Assembly: GCF_002929355.1 (NCBI RefSeq)
Contig: NZ_PJIR01000001.1
Coordinates: forward strand, 443,404-507,403
DNA length: 64,000 bases
Source: Arthrobacter sp. B0490
GTDB taxonomy: Bacteria; Actinomycetota; Actinomycetes; Actinomycetales; Micrococcaceae
Direction of reading: 5' to 3'
Each line of letters opens with the position of its first letter. Position 1 is the first letter of the stretch. The notes beneath the pieces are model-generated. The model was not told where the DNA came from. It made no database searches and was given only the letters and a program-made list of their open reading frames with translations. Of the stretch, positions 1-7,943 are shown in pieces. A program made the translations under genes and the position numbers.

Positions 1-1194
1 GTCCACCCAGAGGAACTGGAGCAGCACCGAGACCGGCAGGAGCACCCACAGGAGGCGCCCCCTGCGGACGGTCGCGACGGCGAGGGCGAGCGGGAACAGC
101 GGCAGCAGGATGCGCCACGTGCTCGACTGCGGGTCCCAGAAGGCCGCGAGGTACAGCAGGTAGCCGGCGCACCAGGCGCCGAGGACCAGCCCGGTCGACC
201 GCATCGCAGGCGTGAGGAACAGGGCCGTGGCGCCGACCAGCAGGGCCACCACCACGAGCGCGGCCGCAGCCGGCCCCAGCACGGCGGCGGGCGCCTCGAA
301 CCACGGGGCGAACGGCGCCAGTGGCTCTCCCCGCCAGGCGGTCTCGGTCGCCACGTAGGCGTCCTGGCGGCCGGTGACCGCCCAGGCGATACCCGGCCAG
401 GCGATGGCGGCGAGGGACGAGACGACGCCCAGCAGGAACAGGGGAAGCACCTGTCGCCTGCGGGTCGGGTCCGCGCCCGCGCTGCGAGCCGTCCACAGGG
501 CCGCGAGGAAGAGGATGCCCACCGCGATCGCGAACGGCACCCCCGCCGGGCGCGCCATGCACATGAGCACGACGACGGGCATGGCCGCGTAATAGCGCTG
601 CGTCGCGACGAGGTGGAGCGAGGAGGCGAGGAGCAGCAGATGCAATGACTCCGCGTACGGCACCTGCAGGATGGCGGCGACGGGAGCGAAGGACACGACG
701 GCGACACCGGCCAGGGCCGTCCGGTGGTCGGCCCGAAGACGGAAGAGGCGGTAGACGACAAGTGAGGCACCCGCGGCGGCCGCGACCGCGACCACGGGCG
801 CGAGGATCCCCCACCCGAGGCCGGTGCCTGCATCGAGGAGCCGGACCAGCCCCGGGAAGAGGGGGTGGAACGCCCACTGGTTGTGGCTCACGACGCCACG
901 GGCGTCCCGGGGCAGCTCGGACGGGTAGCCCTCCGTGAAGATCCTCTCGTACCAGCCGCTGTCCCAGTAGTTGATGAAGGTCCCGTAGCCGGGAGCCGCA
1001 CCCGACCACGGGCTCGGACCCTGGCGTGCTGCGGCGAGCAGGAGGATGGCGGTGGAGACGAGGCGGCCCGCGACGAAGACCGCGAGCACCTGCAGGGACC
1101 AGTGCGCGGAGGAGGTGAAGGACAGCGGGGACAGGCCGGCCGGCGGGGACGGCCGGGTGGAGCGGCGGACCCTGGCCGCACCCGTGCGGCTCAT
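1..1194 (-). CDS. PIG-V-like integral membrane glycosyltransferase, 3' end cut by window
   Basis: The minus-strand frame is open from an ATG at 1194 to the window edge, giving about 398 residues without a stop. I read repeated hydrophobic stretches typical of a polytopic membrane protein. An early extracytoplasmic segment contains YWDSGWYERIF and then HPLFPGLVRLL, the pattern seen in PIG-V/GT-C type mannosyltransferase-like proteins (WDxxWY followed by a proline-rich P-L-x-P motif). In actinobacteria such proteins are thought to transfer sugars from polyprenyl-phosphate donors at the outer face of the membrane, but substrate here is unknown. The start overlaps the end of the tag gene by four bases, which suggests translational coupling as the last visible gene of the minus-strand cluster. 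Family assignment is by motif only. Confidence 0.7.
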   Translation of the reverse strand, partial: MSRTGAARVRRSTRPSPPAGLSPLSFTSSAHWSLQVLAVFVAGRLVSTAILLLAAARQGPSPWSGAAPGYGTFINYWDSGWYERIFTEGYPSELPRDARGVVSHNQWAFHPLFPGLVRLLDAGTGLGWGILAPVVAVAAAAGASLVVYRLFRLRADHRTALAGVAVVSFAPVAAILQVPYAESLHLLLLASSLHLVATQRYYAAMPVVVLMCMARPAGVPFAIAVGILFLAALWTARSAGADPTRRRQVLPLFLLGVVSSLAAIAWPGIAWAVTGRQDAYVATETAWRGEPLAPFAPWFEAPAAVLGPAAAALVVVALLVGATALFLTPAMRSTGLVLGAWCAGYLLYLAAFWDPQSSTWRILLPLFPLALAVATVRRGRLLWVLLPVSVLLQFLWVD

Positions 1195-1808
1195 CGGCGC
1201 CCTCCGTCGGAGTCCGCCGACACCTCCCCGCCGTCCCCGGACCGGACCCAGCAATCCAGGAGGTGGTCGTCGACGTAACCCGTGGCCTGCAGCATGGCGT
1301 AGGCCGTCGTCGGGCCCACGAAACGGAACCCGAGGCTCTTCAGTTCCCGGGCCAGCGCCGTGCTCTCGGGCGTGATGGCCGGGACCTCCGCGAGGTCCGC
1401 GGGCGCGGGGCGCGGCGGCGGGCGGTGCCCCTCGAGGACCGACCCCAGGGTGGTTCCTCCGGGGAGCGCGAGCAGGGCCCGGGCGTTGGCGATCGTGGCG
1501 TCGATCTTCTGCCGGTTCCGCACGATGCCCGTATCCGCCAGGAGGCGCTCGACGTCGGAGGCTCCGAAGTCCGCGACGGTCACCGGGTCGAAGCCGGCGA
1601 AGGCACGGCGGAAGGCGTCGCGCTTCCGCAGGATCGTGATCCAGCTCAACCCGGACTGGAAGGCCTCGAGGCTGAGTCGCTCGAAGAGTGCCGTCTCCCC
1701 CGCGACGGGCCTGCCCCACTCCTCGTCGTGGTAGCGCTCGTAGTCCGCGCTCGAGACGGCCCAGCCGCACCGCCGGCGGCCGTCGGACCCGGGAACGGCC
1801 CCGCTCAC
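1191..1808 (-). CDS. tag: DNA-3-methyladenine glycosylase I
   Basis: 205 residues. Removes 3-methyladenine from alkylated DNA in base excision repair (cytoplasm). The sequence opens with RRCGWA and YHDEEWGRP, followed by LEAFQSGLSWITILRKR, all hallmarks of the Tag family. The family zinc site is visible as Cys and His near the N-terminus (CGW, YHD) and His and Cys near the C-terminus (HLLDCW). Length fits the family, with a slightly extended C-terminus. It starts with GTG and overlaps the preceding DivIVA-domain gene by four bases (GTGA), and its own stop overlaps the next membrane-protein start, so the three are probably one transcript. No damage-inducible operator was seen. Confidence 0.93.
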   Translation of the reverse strand: MSGAVPGSDGRRRCGWAVSSADYERYHDEEWGRPVAGETALFERLSLEAFQSGLSWITILRKRDAFRRAFAGFDPVTVADFGASDVERLLADTGIVRNRQKIDATIANARALLALPGGTTLGSVLEGHRPPPRPAPADLAEVPAITPESTALARELKSLGFRFVGPTTAYAMLQATGYVDDHLLDCWVRSGDGGEVSADSDGGRR

Positions 1809-2344
1809 CGTCCGGCGTCCCGTCCGGCGACCCGACCGGCGTCAGGTCCGGCGTCCTGTCCGGCGACCCGACCGGCGTCAGGTCCGGCGTCCCGTCCGGC
1901 GACCCGACCGGCGTCAGGTCCGGCGTCCCGCCCGGCAGCCCGTCCGGCGAGCTGCGAGCGCAGCCCGGCGATGACGGCGTCACGGTCCTCGAGCGCGGCA
2001 GCCAGCCGGTCGAGGACCTCGTCCACCTGGTCCATCCGGTAGCCGCGGAGTCCGAGGCCGAAGCGGATCGCGTCGACGTCCTGCGCCGAGGGCGCCGCCG
2101 GCAGCAGGACGGGTGGCAGGGATGCGACGGGCTCCACGAGGCCCCGGGGCATCCGCGCCCCGGCATCCTTCGCGTCGGCGGACGGACCGGCGGACGGGCC
2201 GACGCCTCCCGGGGCACCCGGGCCGGATCCCGCGCGCGTGCCCACGGCGAGTCGCTGGAGCGGGCTGGGCAGCGGTCGGCCCGAGGCGAGGACGGCGGTT
2301 CCTCCCACCAGCAGGACGGCGAGGATCACCAGGAAGATAGTCAC
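1805..2344 (-). CDS. Membrane-anchored DivIVA-domain protein with repetitive C-terminal tail
   Basis: 179 residues from a GTG at 2344. Residues about 2-20 form one hydrophobic helix (TIFLVILAVLLVGGTAVLA), giving an N-terminal membrane anchor. A DivIVA-like short motif follows a Pro/Gly-rich linker (FGLGLRGYRMDQVDEVLDRLA, read in parts: F-x-x-x-L-R-G-Y-x-x-x-Q-V-D), with a short coiled-coil stretch behind it. The last 45 or so residues are a 12-residue repeat based on GRDAGPDAGRVA, encoded by a 36-bp DNA tandem repeat. DivIVA-type motifs recognise curved membrane or scaffold polar proteins, but no specific role can be given. It lies 89 bp after the LOG-family gene and overlaps tag by four bases. 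Confidence 0.8.
   Translation of the reverse strand: MTIFLVILAVLLVGGTAVLASGRPLPSPLQRLAVGTRAGSGPGAPGGVGPSAGPSADAKDAGARMPRGLVEPVASLPPVLLPAAPSAQDVDAIRFGLGLRGYRMDQVDEVLDRLAAALEDRDAVIAGLRSQLAGRAAGRDAGPDAGRVAGRDAGPDAGRVAGQDAGPDAGRVAGRDAGR
1811..1954. repeat. 36-bp tandem repeat inside a coding region
   Basis: Three nearly perfect 36-bp units (1811-1846, 1847-1882, 1883-1918) and a diverged fourth unit to about 1954. The units differ at a single base in the second copy (cct for ccc). Because 36 is a multiple of three, copy changes keep the frame; on the minus strand each unit encodes 12 residues of the form GRVAGRDAGPDA. This is a minisatellite in the tail of the DivIVA-domain protein, not a CRISPR array: there are no spacers. 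Confidence 0.9.
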
Positions 2345-2433
2345 ACGGCAATGGTGCCAGAGTCCCCGGGCCCGCCGGGGCCCGCCGGGTCCGTCAGGGC
2401 GCGGGAATCCCGGCACCGGGCAGCCGCGGCGGT

Positions 2434-3315
2434 TCAGGCCGGATGCGCGTGACCCGCCGACGCCGCGACGATCCGCACCGCCTCCTCGGCCGTCTCGACG
2501 AGCTGCAGCAGCGAGAGATCCTTCTGCGAGACGGTGCCCTCGGCGAGCAGTGTGCCCTCGATCCAGTCGAGCAGCGGCCTCCAGTAGGCGAGGCCGATGA
2601 GGACGATCGGGAAGGACGTGACCTTGCCCGTCTGCACGAGGGTCATCGCCTCGAACAACTCGTCCAGAGTGCCGAATCCGCCCGGCAGCACCACGAAGCC
2701 GCTCGCGTACTTCACGAACATCGTCTTGCGGGCGAAGAAGTAGCGGAAGTTGATCCCGAGGTCGACCCACTCGTTCATGCCCTGCTCGAAGGGCAGCTCG
2801 ATGCCCAGTCCCACGGACGTCCCGCCCGCCTCGCAGGCCCCCTTGTTGGCCGCCTCCATGGCGCCCGGCCCTCCGCCGGTGATGACGGCGAACCCGGATT
2901 CGACGAGCCGGCGGCCGACCTCCTCGCCGATGGCGTAGAACGACGAGTCCCGTGCCGTCCGGGCCGAGCCGAAGACGCTGATGGCGGGCCCGAGATCCGC
3001 CAGGGTGCCGAACCCCTCCACGAACTCGCTCTGGATCCGGAGGACGCGCCACGGATCGGTGCGGGTGAAGTTCCCGTTGTCGTCGGCGTCCAGGAGCATC
3101 TTGTCCGCCTGCGGCACCGTCGCCTGACCCCGCCGCAGTTCGACCGAGCCCTTCCGCCGGGTGGCGGGCCCGGCAGCCGCCGGCTCCCTCCGCGGTCGGG
3201 ACGAGCCGTTCGATCCGCCTGCCGCGGACTCGCCGGAGGCGGCCTGTGCGCCGTCGTCGTCCAGGGGAGGGAGCCTGGCGTCGTCGCCGGCGGAGGGGTG
3301 CTGGGAAGGAGACAT
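2434..3315 (-). CDS. LOG-family (TIGR00730) Rossmann-fold protein
   Basis: 293 residues. The C-terminal 200 residues carry the lysine-decarboxylase-like Rossmann fold of the LOG family, with SVFGSAR, ITGGGPGAMEAANKGA and the signature PGGFGTLDE. Characterised members are cytokinin-riboside 5'-monophosphate phosphoribohydrolases or nucleotide nucleosidases; I infer a nucleotide hydrolase here without knowing the substrate. The first 70 residues are low-complexity and polar (Gly, Ser, Ala, Arg rich) and are not part of the fold. The ATG at 3315 lies 6 nt after a TAGCCT box (minus strand), so the message may be leaderless. It heads the minus-strand cluster with the DivIVA-domain and tag genes and is divergent from the amino acid uptake operon. 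Confidence 0.88.
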   Translation of the reverse strand: MSPSQHPSAGDDARLPPLDDDGAQAASGESAAGGSNGSSRPRREPAAAGPATRRKGSVELRRGQATVPQADKMLLDADDNGNFTRTDPWRVLRIQSEFVEGFGTLADLGPAISVFGSARTARDSSFYAIGEEVGRRLVESGFAVITGGGPGAMEAANKGACEAGGTSVGLGIELPFEQGMNEWVDLGINFRYFFARKTMFVKYASGFVVLPGGFGTLDELFEAMTLVQTGKVTSFPIVLIGLAYWRPLLDWIEGTLLAEGTVSQKDLSLLQLVETAEEAVRIVAASAGHAHPA

Positions 3316-3321
3316 TTTCCT

Positions 3322-3327
3322 AGGCTA
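3322..3327 (-). promoter_or_regulatory. Putative -10 box of LOG-family gene
   Basis: Read on the minus strand as TAGCCT, six nucleotides before the ATG at 3315. The spacing suits a leaderless transcript; alternatively AGGAAA next to the ATG could act as a weak ribosome site. No clear -35 box was seen. Confidence 0.45.
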
Positions 3328-3397
3328 ACCAACGCAGCGGGCGGCACGCGCTTTGATTGCTCTTGAATCACGATCGCCACCTTTCCCGCGCTGTGTA

Positions 3398-3425
3398 TTG
3401 CCGCAGGGGAATAGTTCGCTAGATT
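3398..3425 (+). promoter_or_regulatory. Putative promoter of glutamate-type uptake operon
   Basis: TTGCCG at 3398-3403 and TAGATT at 3420-3425 are separated by 16 bp. The ATG of the ATPase gene starts only 6 nt after the -10 box and no Shine-Dalgarno sequence precedes it, so the operon may begin with a leaderless message. Confidence 0.55.
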
Positions 3426-3431
3426 TCTCCC

Positions 3432-4208
3432 ATGACAAGTGAACCGCGCCCGGCCACGCCCGCGTCCACGGGAAGCCCTCTCGTCTCCCTCAAGCACGTC
3501 AACAAGCACTTCGGGGAACTGCACGTCCTCCGCGACATCAACCTCGAGGTGGCCCGTGGTGAGGTCGTCGTCGTGATCGGACCGTCGGGGTCCGGCAAAT
3601 CGACCCTCTGCCGTGCGATCAACCGCCTCGAGACCATCGACGACGGCGAGATCACCATCGACGGCAAGGTGCTGCCGGCCGAGGGCAAGGCCCTCGCGAA
3701 GCTCCGCGCCGACGTCGGCATGGTGTTCCAGTCCTTCAACCTCTTCGCGCACAAATCCATCCTGGAGAACGTGACCCTCGGCCCCGTCAAGGTCAAGGGC
3801 ATGAAGAGCGGCGAGGCGAAGGACCTCGCGATGTCCCTGCTCAAGCGCGTCGGCGTCGACAACCAGGCGCAGAAGCTCCCGGCCCAGCTGTCCGGCGGCC
3901 AGCAGCAGCGGGTGGCGATCGCGCGCGCCCTCGCCATGCAGCCGAAGGTCATGCTGTTCGACGAGCCGACCTCCGCGCTCGACCCGGAGATGATCAACGA
4001 GGTCCTCGACGCGATGGTGTCCCTCGCGAAGGAGGGCATGACCATGATCGTGGTGACCCACGAGATGGGCTTCGCCCGCAGGGCCGCCGACCGCGTGATC
4101 TTCATGGCGGACGGCCAGATCGTGGAGCAGGCCACGCCCGAGGAGTTCTTCACCAATCCGCAGAGCGAGCGCGCCCGGGACTTCCTCGGCAAGATCCTCT
4201 CGCACTGA
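3432..4208 (+). CDS. gluA: Polar amino acid (glutamate-type) ABC transporter ATP-binding protein
   Basis: 258 residues. ATPase of a PAAT-family importer at the inner face of the membrane. Visible motifs: Walker [10 protein letters not shown] (about residue 53), Q-loop MVFQSFNLF, signature [14 protein letters not shown], Walker [14 protein letters not shown] and H-loop VTHEMGFA. It is followed 65 bp later by a lipoprotein binding protein and then two permeases, the order of the gluABCD glutamate system of corynebacteria. The first 18 residues before SLKHVNK are a non-conserved extension. The start ATG sits just downstream of a -10 box, so no ribosome site is expected. Substrate (glutamate versus another polar amino acid) is inferred from order and similarity only. 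Confidence 0.9.
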   Translation: MTSEPRPATPASTGSPLVSLKHVNKHFGELHVLRDINLEVARGEVVVVIGPSGSGKSTLCRAINRLETIDDGEITIDGKVLPAEGKALAKLRADVGMVFQSFNLFAHKSILENVTLGPVKVKGMKSGEAKDLAMSLLKRVGVDNQAQKLPAQLSGGQQQRVAIARALAMQPKVMLFDEPTSALDPEMINEVLDAMVSLAKEGMTMIVVTHEMGFARRAADRVIFMADGQIVEQATPEEFFTNPQSERARDFLGKILSH

Positions 4209-4273
4209 CCGGCTCGTCCCGCCCACTCAGCAATCCACGAGGGCCTCGCGAGGCCCCAACACAAGGAGAACCC

Positions 4274-5122
4274 ATGCAGAAGACCCGATACGCAGCAGCC
4301 GCGGTGGCCGCGGTGGCCGCGGTGGCCGCACTGACCCTGTCCGCCTGCGGCGGCGGCGAGACCCCCGAGAGCGGCAGCGGCGGCGAGGGCGGCGGCGAGA
4401 GCCTCCGCATCGGCATCAAGTTCGACCAGCCCGGCCTCGGCTACGACGAGGGCGGCTCCTACTCGGGCTTCGACGTCGACGTCGCGAAGTACGTGGCGGG
4501 CGAGCTCGGGGTGACCGAGGAGAACATCGAGTTCGTGGAGGCGCCCTCCGCGAACCGCGAGAACCTGCTGTCCAACAACCAGGTGGACATGATCTTCGCG
4601 ACCTACTCCATCACCGATACGCGCAAGGAGACTGTCGACTTCGCCGGACCGTACTTCGTGGCCGGCCAGGACCTCCTCGTCCCCACGGACAGCGACATCG
4701 CGGGCCCGGAGGACCTCGAGGGCAAGAACCTCTGCTCGGTCACCGGCTCCACGTCCGCGCAGAAGATCAAGGACCAGTACCCCGGCGTGCAGCTCGTCGA
4801 GCAGCCGGGCTACGCCGAGTGTGTCACGGCGATGGGCGGCGGCCAGATCGATGCCGTCACCACCGACGACATCATCCTCGCCGGGCTGGCCGCGCAGGAG
4901 GCCAACGCGGGCAAGTTCAAGGTCGTCGGCAACACGTTCTCCGAGGAGAACTACGGCGTCGGCCTGCCCAAGGGCAGCGACCGCTGCGAGGACATCAACG
5001 CCGCCATCACCAAGATGATCGACGACGGTGCCTGGGAGGAAGCGATCACCCGCAACACCGAAGGTGCCGACTACACCTTCAACGCGGAGCTGAACCCGCC
5101 CACCCCCGCGCCCTGCGCCTAG
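4274..5122 (+). CDS. gluB: Glutamate/polar amino acid-binding lipoprotein
   Basis: 282 residues. Extracytoplasmic binding protein of the importer, tethered to the membrane as a lipoprotein: an alanine/valine-rich signal peptide ends in LTLSACGGG, with the lipid-modified Cys at about residue 24. The mature part shows SBP family 3 features, LRIGIKFDQPGLGY near its start, FDVDVAKYVAGEL, and DMIFATYSITDTRKETVDF. A good ribosome site AAGGAG stands five bases before the ATG. A repeated gcggtggccgcg triplet (about 4302-4330) encodes AVAAVAAVAA in the signal peptide. A poorly structured gap of 77 bp separates it from the permease genes. Confidence 0.92.
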   Translation: MQKTRYAAAAVAAVAAVAALTLSACGGGETPESGSGGEGGGESLRIGIKFDQPGLGYDEGGSYSGFDVDVAKYVAGELGVTEENIEFVEAPSANRENLLSNNQVDMIFATYSITDTRKETVDFAGPYFVAGQDLLVPTDSDIAGPEDLEGKNLCSVTGSTSAQKIKDQYPGVQLVEQPGYAECVTAMGGGQIDAVTTDDIILAGLAAQEANAGKFKVVGNTFSEENYGVGLPKGSDRCEDINAAITKMIDDGAWEEAITRNTEGADYTFNAELNPPTPAPCA

Positions 5123-5199
5123 CACCCCTCCCGTCGGTGGGGTGGTCCGTGCGGACCACCCCACCGATGCCATGTTCCCCACCAGGAAAGAGGTGAACC

Positions 5200-5877
5200 G
5201 TGGAGAACTATCTGTCGCTGTTCGAGACCTACAACGTGCCCGAAGCGTTCTGGGTGAACATCCAGCTGTCCTTCTGGGCCGCCATCTGGGCCCTGATCAT
5301 CGGCACGGTGCTGGCCCTGTTCCGGATCTCCCCCATCCCGAGCCTGCAGTGGTTCGGTGCGGCCTACGTCAACATCTTCCGGAACACGCCGCTGACGATC
5401 ATCCTCGCCTTCGGGTTCCTCGGTCTGTTCTCCGTCATGCAGATCAACCTCGCGGGTGAGCTGGACGTCAGCCTGTTCAGGATCGCGATCGTCGGTCTCT
5501 CGCTGTACCACGCGGCCTTCGTGTGCGAGGCGATCCGCAGCGGCGTCAACACGGTCCCGATCGGGCAGGCGGAGGCGGCGCGCGCGATCGGCCTGAGCTT
5601 CCTTCCCGCAGCACGGCTCATCATCCTGCCGCAGGCCTTCCGGGGAGCGATCGCGCCGCTCGGCAACGTGCTGATCGCCCTCATCAAGAACTCCACCGTC
5701 GCCGCGGCGGGCTCCGTCGCCACCGAGGCCTCGGGCCTCATGAAGACGATGATCGAGTTCCGCTCGGACCTCGTGATCCCGATCTTCCTCACCTTCGCCC
5801 TGGGCTTCGTGATCCTCGTGATCCCGATCGGACTGCTGACCACCTGGGCCTCACGGAAACTGGCGGTGGCACGATGA
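5200..5877 (+). CDS. gluC: Glutamate/polar amino acid ABC permease, first subunit
   Basis: 225 residues from a GTG at 5200, preceded by AGGAAAGAGG. Inner-membrane permease of the HEQRo/PAAT family with about five hydrophobic segments; the family signature EAARAIGLSFLPAARLIILPQA (read in parts EAARAIGL and ILPQAF) is the cytoplasmic EAA loop that contacts the ATPase. It also has the NTPLTI motif typical of His/Glu/Gln permeases. Its stop overlaps the next permease start by four bases (ATGA), so the pair is coupled and probably forms the heterodimeric channel. Confidence 0.92.
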   Translation: MENYLSLFETYNVPEAFWVNIQLSFWAAIWALIIGTVLALFRISPIPSLQWFGAAYVNIFRNTPLTIILAFGFLGLFSVMQINLAGELDVSLFRIAIVGLSLYHAAFVCEAIRSGVNTVPIGQAEAARAIGLSFLPAARLIILPQAFRGAIAPLGNVLIALIKNSTVAAAGSVATEASGLMKTMIEFRSDLVIPIFLTFALGFVILVIPIGLLTTWASRKLAVAR

Positions 5878-6743
5878 GCGCGCAGCAGGTCCTGTTCGAC
5901 GCGCCGGGCCCCCGCGCGCGGAGGAACATCCTCATCGGCAACATCGTGGGCGTCCTGGTCGTCCTCGGCATCCTCGCGTGGGTCGTCTCGGCGCTGGCCG
6001 GCAAGGGACAGCTCGCGGCGAGCATGTGGACTCCCTTCCTCGAGTCGCGGACGTGGGAGTTCTTCATCCTGCCCGGCCTCGGCAACACCCTGAAGGCCGC
6101 CGGCATCGCGATCGTCACCTCGGTGGCCTTCGGCCTGATCTTCGGGATCGGCAGGCTCTCGCACGTCGCGCCGATCCGCTGGGTCGCCGGCGTCGTCGTC
6201 GAGTTCCTGCGTGCGGTGCCCGTGCTGCTGATGATGATCTTCTTCTGGCTGGCCCTCGGCAGCTCCGGTGCCGTGAAGCCGCAGGACGCGCCGCTCATCG
6301 CCGTGGTCCTCGCCCTCACGCTCTACAACGGCTCGGTCATCGCGGAGCTCGTGCGTTCCGGTGTGTACGGCCTGCCGAAGGGGCAGCGTGAGGCGGGCAT
6401 GGCGATCGGCCTGACGAGGAACCAGTCGCTCCGCTCCATCGAGGTCCCGCAGGCGCTCATCGCGATGCTGCCGGCCCTGATCAGCCAGTTCGTGGTGATC
6501 CTCAAGGACTCCGCGCTGGGCTTCATCATCACGTACCCCGAACTGCTGCAGTACACGCGACGGCTGGGCGTCGGCGAGGGCAACGTGATCCCGTCGCTGT
6601 TCGTGGCCGCGGCGATCTTCATCGCCATCAACTTCGCGCTCTCGACGCTGGCGACGCGGCTGTCCGTGCTCCTGAGCTTCAGGACGAAGGGACGCAGGCC
6701 CGCGGCGAAGGAAGCCATCGCCATGGACGCGGCCTCCACCTGA
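5874..6743 (+). CDS. gluD: Glutamate/polar amino acid ABC permease, second subunit
   Basis: 289 residues. Start chosen at the ATG of the ATGA overlap with the first permease; the frame is open further upstream but that part lacks permease character. Hydrophobic segments begin at about residue 20, FLRAVPVLLMMIFFW corresponds to the family AxPxLL region, and the EAA loop reads QREAGMAIGLTRNQSL. The C-terminal 40 residues are basic and cytoplasmic (LSFRTKGRRPAAKEA). Forms the membrane channel with the first permease. The operon ends 18 bp later in a strong palindrome at 6762-6799. Confidence 0.92.
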   Translation: MSAQQVLFDAPGPRARRNILIGNIVGVLVVLGILAWVVSALAGKGQLAASMWTPFLESRTWEFFILPGLGNTLKAAGIAIVTSVAFGLIFGIGRLSHVAPIRWVAGVVVEFLRAVPVLLMMIFFWLALGSSGAVKPQDAPLIAVVLALTLYNGSVIAELVRSGVYGLPKGQREAGMAIGLTRNQSLRSIEVPQALIAMLPALISQFVVILKDSALGFIITYPELLQYTRRLGVGEGNVIPSLFVAAAIFIAINFALSTLATRLSVLLSFRTKGRRPAAKEAIAMDAAST

Positions 6744-6761
6744 TCGCCCCCGGACGACAGC

Positions 6762-6799
6762 ACGACGCAGGGCCCGGCAGCTGCCGGGCCCTGCGTCGT
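6762..6799. terminator. Bidirectional terminator between uptake operon and dapE
   Basis: Two perfectly complementary 19-nt arms (6762-6780 and 6781-6799) with no unpaired loop, centred on gcagctgc. It serves convergent transcription units: the uptake operon on the plus strand and dapE on the minus strand. There is no long T tract, as is usual in high-GC actinobacteria. Confidence 0.8.
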
Positions 6800-6818
6800 C
6801 GGGAGCCCGGACGGCCGG

Positions 6819-7910
6819 TCAGGACAGCCAGGCCACCAGGGACCGCAGGCAGGCGCGCACCGCGTCGGCATGCACGTGCTCGTCGTCGGTGTGCGCGAGG
6901 AGCGCGTCGCCGGGCCCGAAGTTGACCGCGGGGACGCCCAGGGCGCTGAAGCGCGCCACGTCCGTCCAGCCGTACTTGGGCTTCGGGTCGGCACCCACCG
7001 CCGCGACGAACGCGGCGGCCGCGAGGTGCTGCAGCCCTGGACGGGCGCCGGCGGCGGCGTCCGTCCGCTCCACCGTGAAGCCCTCGAGCAGCGCCCGCAC
7101 GTATTCCTCCGCCTGCTCCGGGCTCTTGTCGGGCGCGAACCGGTAGTTCACCTCGATGACGGTGCCGTCCGGGATGACGTTGCCCGCCGTGCCGCCGGAG
7201 ATCTTCACCGCGTTGAGGCTCTCCCGGTAGTCCAGCCCGTCCACGTGGACGGTCGCCGGCTCGTGGTCCCGCAGGCGGACGAGGATCTCCGCCGCACCGT
7301 GGATCGCGTTGACGCCCATCCACGCCCGCGCGGAATGGGACGCCCGGCCGGCCACGCTCACCTCGAAGCGGGCAGTGCCGTTGCACCCGCCCTCCACGGT
7401 GCCGTCCGTGGGTTCCAGCAGGACGGCGAAGTCCGCGGCGAGCCACTCGGGGTACGACGCGGCGACCCGCCCGAGGCCGCTGAGCGAGGCTTCGACCTCC
7501 TCGTGGTCGTAGAAGATGAACGTGATGTCCCGCGAGGGCTCGGGAAGTGCCGCCGCAAGGGCCAGCTGCACGGCCACGCCGCCCTTCATGTCCGTGGCTC
7601 CCCGGCCGTACAGGACCTCCCCCTCCCACGAGGACGGCACCGTGCCCCGCGATCCGGGAGCGGTCGGCAGCGGCACGGTGTCGAGATGACCGGCGAGGAT
7701 GACGCGCTCCGCCCGCCCGAGCCGGGTCCGCGCCATCACGCAGTCACCGTCGCGTACCACCTCGAGATGGCCCAGGCGGCGCAGCGCCTCCTCGACGGCG
7801 TCGGCGATACCCGCCTCGCCGCCCGAGACGCTCTCGAGATCGATGAGTCGGGCCGTCAGGAGGGCCACGTCCGTGCTGAGGTCGAGCTCCGTGGCGGGTG
7901 TCTGGATCAT
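6819..7910 (-). CDS. dapE: Succinyl-diaminopimelate desuccinylase
   Basis: 363 residues. Hydrolyses N-succinyl-LL-2,6-diaminopimelate to LL-diaminopimelate and succinate in lysine and peptidoglycan synthesis. M20 peptidase family metal ligands and catalytic residues are visible: [31 protein letters not shown] and LEPTDG, and HTDDEHV near the C-terminus. The middle dimerisation domain includes the [16 protein letters not shown] segment. Length fits the actinobacterial form. It is divergent from dapD, with only 33 bp between the two start codons; a GATAGT box lies 8 nt before its ATG. The assignment is strongly supported by its partner dapD. Confidence 0.94.
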   Translation of the reverse strand: MIQTPATELDLSTDVALLTARLIDLESVSGGEAGIADAVEEALRRLGHLEVVRDGDCVMARTRLGRAERVILAGHLDTVPLPTAPGSRGTVPSSWEGEVLYGRGATDMKGGVAVQLALAAALPEPSRDITFIFYDHEEVEASLSGLGRVAASYPEWLAADFAVLLEPTDGTVEGGCNGTARFEVSVAGRASHSARAWMGVNAIHGAAEILVRLRDHEPATVHVDGLDYRESLNAVKISGGTAGNVIPDGTVIEVNYRFAPDKSPEQAEEYVRALLEGFTVERTDAAAGARPGLQHLAAAAFVAAVGADPKPKYGWTDVARFSALGVPAVNFGPGDALLAHTDDEHVHADAVRACLRSLVAWLS

Positions 7911-7918
7911 GCTGCAAC

Positions 7919-7936
7919 ACTATCCCTCGGTAGACT
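7919..7936. promoter_or_regulatory. Divergent -10 boxes of dapE and dapD
   Basis: In the 33-bp gap between the dapE start (7910, minus) and dapD start (7944, plus) I see GATAGT on the minus strand (7919-7924), 8 nt before the dapE ATG, and TAGACT on the plus strand (7931-7936), 7 nt before the dapD ATG. Neither gene has a ribosome site. Both look leaderless, and the two polymerase footprints must overlap, so the promoters may compete. Confidence 0.6.
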
Positions 7937-7943
7937 GGGGCCC

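Noticed and set aside
1811..1954. CRISPR-like repeats
   Set aside because: Units are directly adjacent with no spacers and code for a periodic protein tail.
3419..5182. Long minus-strand frame across gluA and gluB
   Set aside because: Antisense to two clearly recognised genes; composition is that of an antisense frame.
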